Part shown: one piece after another, positions 17,775 through 25,440 of the stretch
How the letters are laid out: the number at the start of each line of letters is the position of its first letter
How positions within the stretch are numbered: position 1 is the stretch's first letter
Assembly (NCBI RefSeq): GCF_023028225.1
Contig: NZ_CP095484.1
Location: 1-64,000, forward strand
Direction of reading: 5' to 3'
DNA length: 64,000 bases
From: Halorientalis litorea
GTDB taxonomy: Archaea > Halobacteriota > Halobacteria > Halobacteriales > Haloarculaceae
Translations under genes and position numbers: made by a program
The notes under the pieces: model-generated
Told to the model about the DNA's origin: nothing
The model's database searches: none
The model's input: the letters and a program-made list of their open reading frames with translations, nothing else

Positions 17775-18782
17775 TCACGCCGGTGGAATGTACACGCTCT
17801 GCTCGCTGGCGATCTCCTCCAGGTTGTTCCGATGGCGATGTGAGAAGTAGCACTCGTAGCTGCAGTAGCCACAGAGCACGCCGGTATCATACTCAGCGAT
17901 GAAGGGACCGCGTCGAGTCGTCCAGACGTTCGCTTCGCATTCGGTACACACAGCGCTATCGAGATTGGTCGGTGACGGACCCTCGTACTCGATTTCGAGG
18001 ATGTCGCTATGTGGCGTTGAGTCGGGCCAGACGCCGTGAGACTGCCAGAAGGCCTTGATGCGGGCGAGACTGTGTCGGACTGTCTTCCGAACTGTGACGT
18101 GGGAGGCGTCACGACCGCTATCATCCCAGCCGTCAGCCGTCCAGAACTCCCCGAACTGCGCGCCGCGATGCAGCCCGTTCCAGTCGAGGCCGACGATGTC
18201 GGCCGGTGGGTCGTCCGTGAGTGTCGGTCGGGTCAACTGCTGGATGACGTCCCACTGTTTCGGTGGGCTGCCCCCCAAGATGTGAACACGACGGCCACGC
18301 CAGTCGGTCGGCTCGGAGAACTCGTGCGCCAATCGGTCGGCGTACCCCCGCGAGTAACCGAGCACGAGGTCGTTCGGGATCGTGTCGATCACCTCGCGAC
18401 ACTTTGGGACGATGATGAGTTCTGCGTCGGGATAACTCGCCTGAACTTCGCGGGCAGCGGCCACGTACTCGTCGACGTCGTCTCCCTCGTACACATCTCC
18501 GATCACGCCAACCTTGGGTTCGTATTCGAAAAATCGGGCGACGTACCGATCCAGATCGGGATTCCGAAAGTCGTTATCGAGCATCCCGACGGGGATGTTC
18601 AGGTCCTGATACTGGGTCTGCTGGTACCCACAGTCTTCTCGGAACCCAGGCAAGAATCCGAGCCGATACGCATCCAGAGCGAACGGCGCTCGATGGAGGA
18701 ACGCCACGACGTCGGCTTGTCTGGCAGCGGTGATGTCGCGATCAGTACTGCTGCTGGAGTTGATTTCGAGCGACATGAACAT
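17775..18782 (-). CDS. DUF6610-like protein with C-terminal zinc fingers
   Basis: A 335-residue protein. The core (VGVIGDVYEGDDVDEYVAAA, then AELIIVPKCREVIDTIP, then VHILGGSPPKQWDVIQ) alternates strands and helices like a TIM barrel and recalls DUF6610 proteins. A relation to the tRNA-guanine transglycosylase/DpdA fold is possible but unproven. The C-terminus has paired cysteines CTEC and CGYCSYEC, a likely zinc site. Start at 18782 or 18776 (MFMSLEI); the long frame reaching 18884 would include the control elements. Inverted-repeat copy 4 and a PLH element precede it. Confidence 0.6.
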   Translation of the reverse strand: MFMSLEINSSSSTDRDITAARQADVVAFLHRAPFALDAYRLGFLPGFREDCGYQQTQYQDLNIPVGMLDNDFRNPDLDRYVARFFEYEPKVGVIGDVYEGDDVDEYVAAAREVQASYPDAELIIVPKCREVIDTIPNDLVLGYSRGYADRLAHEFSEPTDWRGRRVHILGGSPPKQWDVIQQLTRPTLTDDPPADIVGLDWNGLHRGAQFGEFWTADGWDDSGRDASHVTVRKTVRHSLARIKAFWQSHGVWPDSTPHSDILEIEYEGPSPTNLDSAVCTECEANVWTTRRGPFIAEYDTGVLCGYCSYECYFSHRHRNNLEEIASEQSVYIPPA

Positions 18783-18805
18783 GGGCTGCGAGGGCGAATC
18801 CAGCC

Positions 18806-18835
18806 GCCCTGCACCCTCTCTGAGGGGCAATAAAC
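18806..18835 (-). promoter_or_regulatory. PLH element, DUF6610-like gene
   Basis: Minus strand: GTTTATT, arm GCCC, centre CTCAGAGAGGGTGCA, arm GGGC. Seventeen bases separate it from inverted-repeat copy 4. Confidence 0.55.
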
Positions 18836-18852
18836 GGAGCCGCAGTCCGCTA

Positions 18853-18894
18853 TTAACCAACACTAGTCTCCAGAACCCGCACATCGTTGGTTAA
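18853..18894. promoter_or_regulatory. Plasmid inverted-repeat element, copy 4
   Basis: TTAACCAACA-N22-CGTTGGTTAA (one mismatch), upstream of the DUF6610-like gene and its PLH element, 48 bases past the stop of the micro-protein gene at 18943. Confidence 0.75.
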
Positions 18895-18942
18895 TATAGA
18901 GACGACGTAGCCACCGTGTCCGCTCAACGGTGAGTCAGGCCT

Positions 18943-19074
18943 TCAGTCGAGTCGGTGGGGAACGATACGATGCCCGCACGGCGTGACCACTGCTTCACTC
19001 GGCCCGACGATTGTCACGCTCGCGATTCGGCGATCACAGACCGGACACTGCTGGTGGGCGTTTTCGTTTGCCAT
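18943..19074 (-). CDS. 43-residue CPxC zinc-finger micro-protein
   Basis: ATG at 19074, stop at 18943-18945. The sequence has CPVC at residues 10-13 and a second half TPCGH at 32-36, the spacing of small haloarchaeal zinc-finger micro-proteins. It follows the DUF932 gene (end 19102) by 27 bases on the same strand, so it is probably co-transcribed. Such proteins act as small binding adaptors in haloarchaea; the partner here is unknown. Codon use and the tight spacing make a chance frame unlikely. Confidence 0.75.
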   Translation of the reverse strand: MANENAHQQCPVCDRRIASVTIVGPSEAVVTPCGHRIVPHRLD

Positions 19075-19101
19075 ATGGAAACGCGAAAACGGATGACTGC
19101 G

Positions 19102-20262
19102 CTAGTTCGTCACCTGCTGGAACCGCTCGCGAAGCGCCTCTTCACGTGCTTCGAACTGCTCGACGTTGGCCTGCAGGTCTTCGTTCACACGCTCGATGCT
19201 CGCGAGCGCCCGCTCGCCGGCGAGCGACGCCTGCGACCCGTCGTCGCCGTCCGCCTCCAGCTGCTCCTCGTAGGCTCGTTCGACGCGCTCGATGGTGCCC
19301 TCCGGGTTGAACAGGATGTCGTTCGCAACGCGGACGTACTGGTCGAGGGACGTGCCCTCTTTCCCCTGGAAAAAGTGGGTGAGCGCGTATGTCGCGCCGG
19401 AGTGCAGCGTCCACATATCGATTGCAAACGGCGACGCTGCGTTCGCTTCGGCGTCCTCGGCAGCACGCTCTGCGAGATAGTCCGGGAATCCCAGCAGGCT
19501 GTAAAATTCGGTGACGGTGAACGGGAGCTCGGAGAACTCGAGATCAATCTCCTGCGCATCTCGGATGAACTCGAAGAGATCGTCAGCGACGAGCTCGACC
19601 TGTGCGAGAATCTCTTCCCACCAGGTCCGGAAGTCCCGAACGTCCCCGACGTGCTTGATGACCTCCTTATCGGTGAGCGAGCGCATCGAATTCGAGCAGT
19701 ACCCGTCCTGAGCGAATCCCTCTACGTAGACTGCGTGCTCACCGAAGAAGTCGTAGCCGGAGGTCACGGCCATCGTGATCGGGTCCGCCCGGCCGGGAAG
19801 CCGGACTTCGAGGCCGTCGAACATCACGTCCATATGGACCTCGCCACCGCCCCGGTAGCGCCGGATTTCGCCGAACATCACGTCATCCAGCGGCGTCCCG
19901 TCGATGGTCTCCTCGCGAAGGACCTCTTCCAAGGGCCTGTACACGTCCACCGGGTTGATGATCGCGTAACTGTCCGTGGGGACGTGAAATAATGGGTCTG
20001 CGCCGGGCTCATCGTCTGTCGCGTGGTCGCGCGCTCTCGTCGGCTCGACTAAGGCGTTGAAGCGATCCGTTTCGACCCACTCGTCGGAGTAGGGATTCCG
20101 GTATGCGACTGTCGTCTCGACGGCCTGGGGGAGGTCACGAATCGTCTCGGCGAAGGACTTCGGTTCGTCGACCGTTTTCTTCCGGCGGTACCAGTCGGGT
20201 AGTTCTGTATCGGTTCGTCCGTCGACGCCGGCGAACACGGTTCTGGATTCTGGGTCTTTCAT
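19102..20262 (-). CDS. DUF932 plasmid/phage protein
   Basis: A 386-residue protein of the DUF932 phage/plasmid family. Visible features are DSYAIINPVDVYRPLEEVL near 100, RRYRGGGEVHMDVMF near 135, GYCSNSMRSL near 190, and FAIDMWTLHSGATYALTHFF near 275, followed by a coiled-coil C-terminus (ASIERVNEDLQANVEQFEAR). The function of the family is not known; it is common beside conjugation and replication genes. It is preceded by a PLH element and inverted-repeat copy 5. Confidence 0.82.
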   Translation of the reverse strand: MKDPESRTVFAGVDGRTDTELPDWYRRKKTVDEPKSFAETIRDLPQAVETTVAYRNPYSDEWVETDRFNALVEPTRARDHATDDEPGADPLFHVPTDSYAIINPVDVYRPLEEVLREETIDGTPLDDVMFGEIRRYRGGGEVHMDVMFDGLEVRLPGRADPITMAVTSGYDFFGEHAVYVEGFAQDGYCSNSMRSLTDKEVIKHVGDVRDFRTWWEEILAQVELVADDLFEFIRDAQEIDLEFSELPFTVTEFYSLLGFPDYLAERAAEDAEANAASPFAIDMWTLHSGATYALTHFFQGKEGTSLDQYVRVANDILFNPEGTIERVERAYEEQLEADGDDGSQASLAGERALASIERVNEDLQANVEQFEAREEALRERFQQVTN

Positions 20263-20311
20263 CTTGTCTCCTCGAAATTGAATTCGTCACCCGCGACAGC
20301 GCTCTCATCAC

Positions 20312-20343
20312 GCGCCCTGCGCCCCTCTCACGGGCGCAAAAAC
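20312..20343 (-). promoter_or_regulatory. PLH element, DUF932 gene
   Basis: Minus strand: GTTTTT, arm GCGCCC, centre GTGAGAGGGGCGCA, arm GGGCGC (perfect six pairs). Six bases separate it from inverted-repeat copy 5. Confidence 0.65.
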
Positions 20344-20349
20344 AACCTC

Positions 20350-20390
20350 TTAACCAACATTCTACCCAAAAATCCAGTACTGTTGGTTAA
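20350..20390. promoter_or_regulatory. Plasmid inverted-repeat element, copy 5
   Basis: TTAACCAACA-N21-TGTTGGTTAA, perfect arms, 40 bases past the stop of the gene at 20431 and upstream of the DUF932 gene. Confidence 0.75.
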
Positions 20391-20430
20391 TCATCTGGAC
20401 GGTCCCGACACCTGGCTTCGGCTCTTCAAT

Positions 20431-20967
20431 TCACTCGTCGGCTTCGCGTCGACGGCGCACCTGTTCAGGATTTGGCACCCACGGATGGTCGTCCCAGCAG
20501 TGGAGGGCGTGCTCTCGTGACGTGTCGAACAGCGTCTCACACGACCCACACTCGTAGGCGGTCTCAGGCCAGCGTTCCGTGACGAACATCGCCGTCACCG
20601 TCGACCTGACTGGATCTGGTGCGGCCGACCGCTGAACATAATCATAGCCGGTCACTGTCCGTCGACGAAGCGCTGACTGTGCCAGCCGTTCGGGCCGGTC
20701 TGCTGGGAGATACACCCAGCGGACGAACGCCTCTTCTGAGTCCTTCGCCGAGGGTTGAAGGATGAACCACCGGTCGTGATCGTCGCGGAAAAGATACCGT
20801 TCTGTTCCCCGATTTTGGAGATAGAGCGGATCCTCGCGACCGGGAATCACCCGCAGACCGATGGACGGGGATATCGGGGCGAGGAGTCGCTCTTCCAGCG
20901 TGAGCGAGCGAGACTCACCGGCTGAATTCTCGCCCTCGAAGTAGTCAAGCGTCGCTTCGTCAGTCAT
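20431..20967 (-). CDS. Hypothetical protein with zinc-finger-like C-terminus
   Basis: A 178-residue protein. The C-terminal segment YECGSCETLFDTSREHALHC followed by WDDHPW has C-x2-C-x(n)-H-x3-C spacing, a single zinc finger. The N-terminal part contains GLRVIPGREDPLYLQN and RYLFRDDHDRWFILQPS, strand-rich and unassigned. Last gene of a tightly overlapping operon (21805 to 20431) driven from the PLH element at 21830. Its start overlaps the stop of the 51-residue gene upstream (ATGA). Confidence 0.7.
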   Translation of the reverse strand: MTDEATLDYFEGENSAGESRSLTLEERLLAPISPSIGLRVIPGREDPLYLQNRGTERYLFRDDHDRWFILQPSAKDSEEAFVRWVYLPADRPERLAQSALRRRTVTGYDYVQRSAAPDPVRSTVTAMFVTERWPETAYECGSCETLFDTSREHALHCWDDHPWVPNPEQVRRRREADE

Positions 20968-21119
20968 GATTCGCTGGGATTCGTCTCATCTGTGTCTTTC
21001 CCAGCTGTTCGCTCATGCCGGTCGTTGTATCGCTCGAGTTCTCGGCCGATGCACTCCAGCGCCGTGACGGCGCGTTCGATGAGTTGGTACGTGGCCCGCG
21101 AGAGTCGGATGTTCTCCAT
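20964..21119 (-). CDS. 51-residue hypothetical protein
   Basis: ATG at 21119, stop at 20964-20966. The sequence begins MENIRLSRATYQLIERAVTA and is helical and amphipathic, with no cysteine pair. It overlaps the upstream gene by one base (TGATG) and the downstream gene by four (ATGA), so all three are translationally coupled. That double overlap is the main reason to call it real. Function unknown. Confidence 0.7.
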   Translation of the reverse strand: MENIRLSRATYQLIERAVTALECIGRELERYNDRHERTAGKDTDETNPSES

Positions 21120-21805
21120 CAGATGTCCTCCTCTGGCTCGACGAGATCGTTACTCTCAGCGACGAGTGCCTGCACGGTTGAAGCAGGATTGTTCTCGACC
21201 GGAAGTGTTCGATGGTCGAGTGGGGCGGGATACGCCCGGTCCCCCTGCGCACAAAGTATGATCAACCACTCCTCGCTCCCTTCGGCGAGGACGACGTAGT
21301 GGTCGATATCCCGACGTTGGAAGACTGTCCGATCTGTCCGGCTCACCGCACTCCAGTTCGCCGGCAGTGACGATGACGGCGTCCCACCATCTGGCGTGAG
21401 TGCTCGGGACTCTTCGAATTCAGCGAGTGCCGCCTCGATATCCTCTCCGGTGAGGTGCCAGCAGTCGGCCGGGCCATCACACACCAGCTGACTGACCACG
21501 TCGTTGCGGAACTGGATGTAGTGATGCTGGGCGACAGTTTCGTCGTCGGTATAATCGAGGAGGAGCGCACAGGCGAGCTGTGCCGGTCCGCTCCCGACGT
21601 AGCCCCAGTCGAATCCCGCCGGGCTATGCCGCACGAGACCGAGACTTTGATGGGGGGAGAGGCGTTCGTGTGCGGTGAGGTTCAGGACAACTGGCGTTCC
21701 GTCGACACGCATCCCGACGTACTCGACGCGGTCTGTACTCGCCTGACATCGCTCATCCGTATCCTGTACGACTGCTCGTGGGTCGGTAGTCGAATTCGTC
21801 TCCAT
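21119..21805 (-). CDS. DUF6166 protein, long form
   Basis: A 228-residue protein. Residues 30-130 carry the DUF6166 pattern: VEYVGMRVDG, LSLVRHSPAGFDWGY-like segment with GYVGSGPAQLACALLLDY at about 68-85, then FRNDVVSQL. The remaining 100 residues are an extra domain (ADCWHLTGEDIEAAL, then DHYVVLAEGSEEWLIILCAQ) not present in the short paralog at 24118-24519. First gene of a three-gene overlapping operon. The molecular function of DUF6166 is unknown. Confidence 0.78.
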   Translation of the reverse strand: METNSTTDPRAVVQDTDERCQASTDRVEYVGMRVDGTPVVLNLTAHERLSPHQSLGLVRHSPAGFDWGYVGSGPAQLACALLLDYTDDETVAQHHYIQFRNDVVSQLVCDGPADCWHLTGEDIEAALAEFEESRALTPDGGTPSSSLPANWSAVSRTDRTVFQRRDIDHYVVLAEGSEEWLIILCAQGDRAYPAPLDHRTLPVENNPASTVQALVAESNDLVEPEEDI

Positions 21806-21829
21806 CGGTTGAATGCGGGCGTTCGGATT

Positions 21830-21858
21830 CCCCGCACCCCTGCTGGGGGTCGAAAAAC
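21830..21858 (-). promoter_or_regulatory. PLH element, DUF6166 operon
   Basis: Minus strand: GTTTTT, arm CCCC, centre AGCAGGGGTGC, arm GGGG, 25 bases before the ATG at 21805. Confidence 0.6.
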
Positions 21859-22023
21859 CACCACCGGCTATTAGACCCTCAACGTCGCTTCAAAGTTAGA
21901 ATTCAGTATAACAATTCATCAGACAACCAACTGATAGAGGCAAGCGGCTCTGTTGAAATCCCATTTTTCAGACAAATTCTCGACTGAAACAGCCGTTCGC
22001 TGAAGATTGCGTGCTGACCGACA

Positions 22024-22224
22024 CTAGATTCTAGCTTTGATGTAATCGAACCCGCCTCTGTAGACAAGGAGATACGAAACAACCACCGTAACCGGTACTA
22101 ATGGTAAATAGTAGTAAAATTGTGTGAACGGGTCGGGGGGAGATACTATTGCCCCAATGATGAACGCAATCATATTCGATACAAGTATTGTGAGTAGAAA
22201 TTCACTAAGCGTTGTATAGTCCAT
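22024..22224 (-). CDS. Small membrane protein inside the IS (passenger candidate)
   Basis: A 66-residue frame with two clear membrane segments: LLTILVSNMIAFIIGAIV (about 10-27) and YYLPLVPVTVVVSYLLVY (about 38-55). It lies between the IS end (21946) and the transposase stop (22310), in the same orientation. The region is more AT-rich than the plasmid. It could be a passenger gene, or residue from an earlier host site. No family recognised. Confidence 0.5.
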   Translation of the reverse strand: MDYTTLSEFLLTILVSNMIAFIIGAIVSPPDPFTQFYYYLPLVPVTVVVSYLLVYRGGFDYIKARI

Positions 22225-22309
22225 AATGGTGATCCACTACCACGAGATATGTGTTTTGCGTCTTTTACCACACCGGAGTAATGAGAATTAAATGGCCTGT
22301 ATTGACCGC

Positions 22310-23131
22310 TCAGAGTGATCGATCTACGTTATGAATGAGACAGGCGATGGTGAGTTCACGGAACTGCTTCCACCAGCGCCGTGACCGGACAAACGCGCCG
22401 TACTTCCGCTTGAGTGTTGAGTTGACAGTCTCGGATTGACTCCGCTGACCGTAGAGATCAGTGTCTAAGCGTACGTTCCATGCCTTATGGAGTGACGTGA
22501 ACTCACGATGCTTGATCAGTGGTCGAACTTCGTGTTGCCGGGCGAGCCGCCTGATCTTCTGATCGTCGTACCCTTTGTCACCGAGCAAAACGTCAATATC
22601 GTCGGGATTGCGCTTGATCAACGACGGAGCGATCTGGCTATCGTGTTTCCGCGTCGTCGTCACGTGTAGATCGAGAATTGCGTTCACCTTCGCATCGACC
22701 AGCAACGTCACCTTGAGCTGCTGAATCGTGAGTTCAGCACGTTTCGTGTAGTGTTTCGAAGCGTGACTACGGTCGAACCCCGACGCATCAACACCAACAA
22801 CTCCGCTTGTCGGAAGTAACGTCGCTGAGAGAGTCAAAATGACACGCCACACAGCCATATCAAGCCGGTTGAACGCCTTACAAAGCGTTGATGGCGTAGG
22901 AAGTTCAGCTAATCCGAGGGCGTGACGAATGCGTGGCATCTCGATCAGTTCGTCAAGCAGGCCACGATAGGTCGTGTTCTTCCGAACTTTGAGACACAGC
23001 AAAACAACGTGCTGGGGAAGTGTATAGCGATGTTTGGAGAACTTCGAGGAGTATCGAGAGACAGCTCGCCGTGCCAGATGGATTGCCTTCTCAGTAAACC
23101 GGAGAATCTGCGACTTAGGAAGGGACTCCAT
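22310..23131 (-). CDS. IS5-family (ISH1-like) transposase
   Basis: A 273-residue DDE transposase, full length for the ISH1 group. The catalytic aspartates and glutamate are read as GVDASGFDRSH, VLLGDKGYDDQ and SQSETVNSTLKRKYG, the last being the IS5-type E-x6-K/R signature. The N-terminus (YSSKFSKHRYTLPQHVVLL) is typical of haloarchaeal members. It starts 52 bases inside the right end. No frameshift seen, so it is probably active. Confidence 0.93.
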   Translation of the reverse strand: MESLPKSQILRFTEKAIHLARRAVSRYSSKFSKHRYTLPQHVVLLCLKVRKNTTYRGLLDELIEMPRIRHALGLAELPTPSTLCKAFNRLDMAVWRVILTLSATLLPTSGVVGVDASGFDRSHASKHYTKRAELTIQQLKVTLLVDAKVNAILDLHVTTTRKHDSQIAPSLIKRNPDDIDVLLGDKGYDDQKIRRLARQHEVRPLIKHREFTSLHKAWNVRLDTDLYGQRSQSETVNSTLKRKYGAFVRSRRWWKQFRELTIACLIHNVDRSL

Positions 23132-23191
23132 CTCGTCGAATTACAGGCTGAATATGTAACTCTCTGAGGATTTCAACAGAGCCAGGCAAGC

Positions 23192-23548
23192 CTATTCTTC
23201 GAAGAGACAGCGAGCGGCTGCATCGTCGCCAGCGAGGGTCTGCTGATCCTCGTCCGTATCAGCGAAGAGTGTTGACTGATCTCCCTCGGATGTTTGCTCA
23301 ACTTCGGGTCGATCGTCGACGCCGAACTCACACGCCTCGGGCTGATCAAGACGTGAATCCCGGTCACGATGATCCACGTCAGCGCCGAAGTCCTCAAGCG
23401 AGGTCTCGACGCTTGTTTCGGTTACTTCGAGTTGGCCATCGTCACCGAATGCGGTCTGTCGTTGAATCTCGATCTCTGGTCGATCGCTCATCTGGATTGA
23501 GCCTCCACCCACCGAGGCTCCGACAGACACCTCCGGGCGTTGGGTCAA
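23192..23548 (-). CDS. Acidic hypothetical protein
   Basis: A 118-residue acidic protein if the TTG at 23548 is used, which overlaps the upstream stop by four bases (TTGA); 99 residues from the ATG at 23491. It is low in hydrophobics and probably disordered (QTSEGDQSTLFADTDEDQQT). Its stop lies directly next to the IS target duplication, so the gene is intact. No family recognised. Confidence 0.6.
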   Translation of the reverse strand: MTQRPEVSVGASVGGGSIQMSDRPEIEIQRQTAFGDDGQLEVTETSVETSLEDFGADVDHRDRDSRLDQPEACEFGVDDRPEVEQTSEGDQSTLFADTDEDQQTLAGDDAAARCLFEE

Positions 23549-23766
23549 TCGTCTTGTGCGCGGAGTTCGCTGGCCCGCTGTTCAAGCTGGCGGAGGATCT
23601 GGACCCGTTGCTGATTCGCGTTCTCGTAGGCGACGCAGGCTCGCAGCGTCTCCATATTGTTGATCGTCACGATACCAGCGTTGATGAGTCGCGTATTCGA
23701 TGGCTCGAGCCGTTGTTCTGGCGAAAGATCGCTTGCGTCTGTTGTTTGACCGTCTGGATTGCTCAC
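23545..23766 (-). CDS. Hypothetical helical protein
   Basis: A 73-residue protein starting with GTG at 23766. The C-terminal half (LRACVAYENANQQRVQILRQ...LEQRASELRAQ) is a likely coiled coil. It overlaps the next gene's TTG start. A PLH element ends only six bases before its start, so the transcript would be nearly leaderless. Confidence 0.6.
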   Translation of the reverse strand: MSNPDGQTTDASDLSPEQRLEPSNTRLINAGIVTINNMETLRACVAYENANQQRVQILRQLEQRASELRAQDD

Positions 23767-23772
23767 TGATGA

Positions 23773-23804
23773 TCGCCTCCGTCACTGCTGAGGCGACAAA
23801 AAAC
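23773..23804 (-). promoter_or_regulatory. PLH element, 23766 gene
   Basis: Minus strand: GTTTTTT, arm TCGCCT, centre CAGCAGTGACGG, arm AGGCGA (perfect six pairs). The centre departs from the GAGGGGTG pattern although the arms pair perfectly. Confidence 0.55.
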
Positions 23805-23815
23805 AGCCCCCGCCG

Positions 23816-24094
23816 TTACTCGTCTTCTTCCTCGGGTTGGATCTGGCGGGCGTCCTCAGCGAGATCGTGGATGTACTCCCGAAGAATCTCCATGTCCTCG
23901 CGAGCGTCTTCGAGAGTCTTGCCTTTCGCTTTGGCCACGATTTTGTCCTGATCGCGGGTGCCCGTCCCGCGAGTAAGCTTCACGGTGAGGGAGACGCCGA
24001 CGTCACTGCGTTCGACGTACTCCGTTCGTGTCGTCTGTTCACTGGCTGCGGTCGATTCGTCATCCGCACGAGATGGTTGGGTATGTTCTGACAT
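23816..24094 (-). CDS. DUF7389-like plasmid protein
   Basis: A 92-residue protein with a disordered N-terminus and the conserved block VSLTVKLTRGTGTRDQDKI, then AKGKTLEDAREDMEILREYI. I associate this pattern with the DUF7389 group of haloarchaeal plasmids; function unknown. A strand pair followed by a helix suggests a small alpha/beta fold. The ATG is preceded by an AAGGT ribosome-binding-like stretch, 23 bases after the DUF6166 short form. Confidence 0.68.
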   Translation of the reverse strand: MSEHTQPSRADDESTAASEQTTRTEYVERSDVGVSLTVKLTRGTGTRDQDKIVAKAKGKTLEDAREDMEILREYIHDLAEDARQIQPEEEDE

Positions 24095-24117
24095 GGGTTA
24101 CCTTCGGTGATTGATAT

Positions 24118-24519
24118 TCAGATGGACGGTGCGGCCGGCTCGCCGGGTGTTTCGTGAAGGATTGCGTCGATCTCGGCCCCGGTGAGTCGCCAGCGTCCAG
24201 CAGACCCAGCACAGTCCAGTTGGCTCACGACCTCGGTTTTGAATGCCTGGTAGTGGTCGAGGGCGAACGCTTCGTCACCTGTGTAGTCGAGGAGGAGTGC
24301 GAGCGCGAGTTGTGCCGGACCACTACCACCATATCCCCATTCGAATCCCGAGGGACTGTGATTCACCAGCGCGAGACTCCGCTCTGGTGTGAGCCGTTCT
24401 TGGCCGGGACGTTTCTCAACGATAGCCTGCCCGCTCTGCCGATACCCGACGTAGGCGATGTCGCAGTCGCTCGCTGGGTGTGTCTGTTCAATCGAGTGTG
24501 TGTCGCTAGGTCTACTCAT
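24118..24519 (-). CDS. DUF6166 protein, short form
   Basis: A 133-residue protein, essentially only the DUF6166 domain. It has CDIAYVGYRQSG, then LVNHSPSGFEWGY, GGSGPAQLALALLLDYTGD and FALDHYQAFKTEVVSQL. It is close to residues 30-130 of the protein at 21119-21805, so the plasmid carries two copies about 2.7 kb apart. Preceded by a clear PLH element. Confidence 0.82.
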   Translation of the reverse strand: MSRPSDTHSIEQTHPASDCDIAYVGYRQSGQAIVEKRPGQERLTPERSLALVNHSPSGFEWGYGGSGPAQLALALLLDYTGDEAFALDHYQAFKTEVVSQLDCAGSAGRWRLTGAEIDAILHETPGEPAAPSI

Positions 24520-24548
24520 TGGTCTGTTCGGGAGCTACTCGTTCGAGC

Positions 24549-24577
24549 ACCCCCGCACCCCTCAGGGGGTGAAAAAC
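24549..24577 (-). promoter_or_regulatory. PLH element, short DUF6166 gene
   Basis: Minus strand: GTTTTT, arm ACCCCC, centre TGAGGGGTGC, arm GGGGGT (perfect six pairs), 29 bases before the ATG. One of the best-preserved copies. Confidence 0.7.
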
Positions 24578-24598
24578 AGTCACAGGGACTGCTTGCCC

Positions 24599-24994
24599 CT
24601 ACGCGAGATGGGAGATATCGGCTGGTTCGTCGACCTCATCGAATTCACCACGCTCGACCGGCTGCCAGTCATCGCCGGGTGCTGGACTCCACCAGTCGAC
24701 CTCGTAGGCACCCGGTGCGCCGAGGATCTTCACCCGTGCCGACCCATCGGGTAGATCGCGACGGAGCTTTTCGTCGACGTGGAGGTTCCACGTTGAGTGG
24801 GTGTCGAAGCAGGCGAGCACGGCCTCCTCGTAGCCGCGTGTCTCTCGGGATTCTTGGAGTTCGACCTGTGTGTTGCAGTTCTTGCAGAACACACCTTCGA
24901 ACGGAATGTGACTGAATATCTCGTGCCCGCAGACGGGACACCAGAGGAACTCGAACAGTGCTTCGCTGTGGCGGTCGATGACTTCCAGACTCAT
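24599..24994 (-). CDS. Zinc-ribbon plasmid protein
   Basis: A 131-residue protein with an N-terminal ribbon CPVCGHE...CKNCNTQ (about 18-45) and a C-terminal domain (YEEAVLACFDTHSTWNLHVD, then VKILGAPGAYEVDWWSPAP). I chose ATG 24994, because the longer frame to 25129 overlaps the neighbouring gene and crosses the PLH element. Haloarchaeal plasmids carry similar proteins (DUF7567-like); the function is unknown. Confidence 0.7.
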   Translation of the reverse strand: MSLEVIDRHSEALFEFLWCPVCGHEIFSHIPFEGVFCKNCNTQVELQESRETRGYEEAVLACFDTHSTWNLHVDEKLRRDLPDGSARVKILGAPGAYEVDWWSPAPGDDWQPVERGEFDEVDEPADISHLA

Positions 24995-25018
24995 CTGTGA
25001 ATCTGGCCCGATTGAGAC

Positions 25019-25046
25019 GGGCCACCCATTCCGGCCCAAAATAAAC
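25019..25046 (-). promoter_or_regulatory. PLH element, 24994 gene
   Basis: Minus strand: GTTTATTTT, arm GGGCC, centre GGAATGGGT, arm GGCCC. The arms have the opposite base bias from other copies yet pair perfectly. Confidence 0.6.
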
Positions 25047-25071
25047 GTCACCGCAGATACGCTCCTATCAA

Positions 25072-25437
25072 TCAGCGCTCGGCGCCGTACACGATTCGCG
25101 AGGATGTTTCGTACCCACAGTTCCGACACTCGACCCAGCGCTGAACCTTCGCACCGTCAGCCGTTTTCCCACCGATTGCTATATCGCTGTTCGGACACTC
25201 GGGACAACTCAGTTCGGGCGCTGGCCGGTCACGGAGCTCGTCACGGAACGATTTCGCGTCCTTCGTCTCGTACCCCCGCGACCACACTGGGTAGCCGTCG
25301 ACGAGGATTACGCCACGCCACTTGTAGCGGTATGAATCCGGCGCTCGGTGTAAGACCGCCCGAGCGCCGGTCTCGGTATTCCGGTATGCGAGTGTGGGCG
25401 TGCGGCTCTCGCGCTTCCAGTTTGTGATCCGGGACAT
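25072..25437 (-). CDS. Zinc-ribbon plasmid protein (DUF7568-like)
   Basis: A 121-residue protein. N-terminal strands (YRNTETGARAVLHRAPDSY, then GVILVDGYPVWSRGYETKD) precede a C-terminal ribbon CPECPNSDIAIGG...CRNCGYE. The pattern recalls DUF7568 of haloarchaeal plasmids. It starts three bases after the stop of the gene at 25441, so they are co-translated. Confidence 0.7.
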   Translation of the reverse strand: MSRITNWKRESRTPTLAYRNTETGARAVLHRAPDSYRYKWRGVILVDGYPVWSRGYETKDAKSFRDELRDRPAPELSCPECPNSDIAIGGKTADGAKVQRWVECRNCGYETSSRIVYGAER

Positions 25438-25440
25438 CTG

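Larger units (their letters stand above)
21946..23183 (-). mobile_element. IS5-family insertion sequence, ISH1-like, 1238 bp
   Basis: The ends are perfect 16-base inverted repeats: GGCTCTGTTGAAATCC at 21946-21961 (read inward) and its complement at 23168-23183. Both sides carry the 8-base target duplication AGGCAAGC (21938-21945 and 23184-23191). Inside are a transposase and, unusually, a 364-base tail with a small membrane-protein frame. The intact ends, duplication and gene suggest a recent insertion, in the intergenic space between the genes at 23192 and 21805. Confidence 0.92.
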
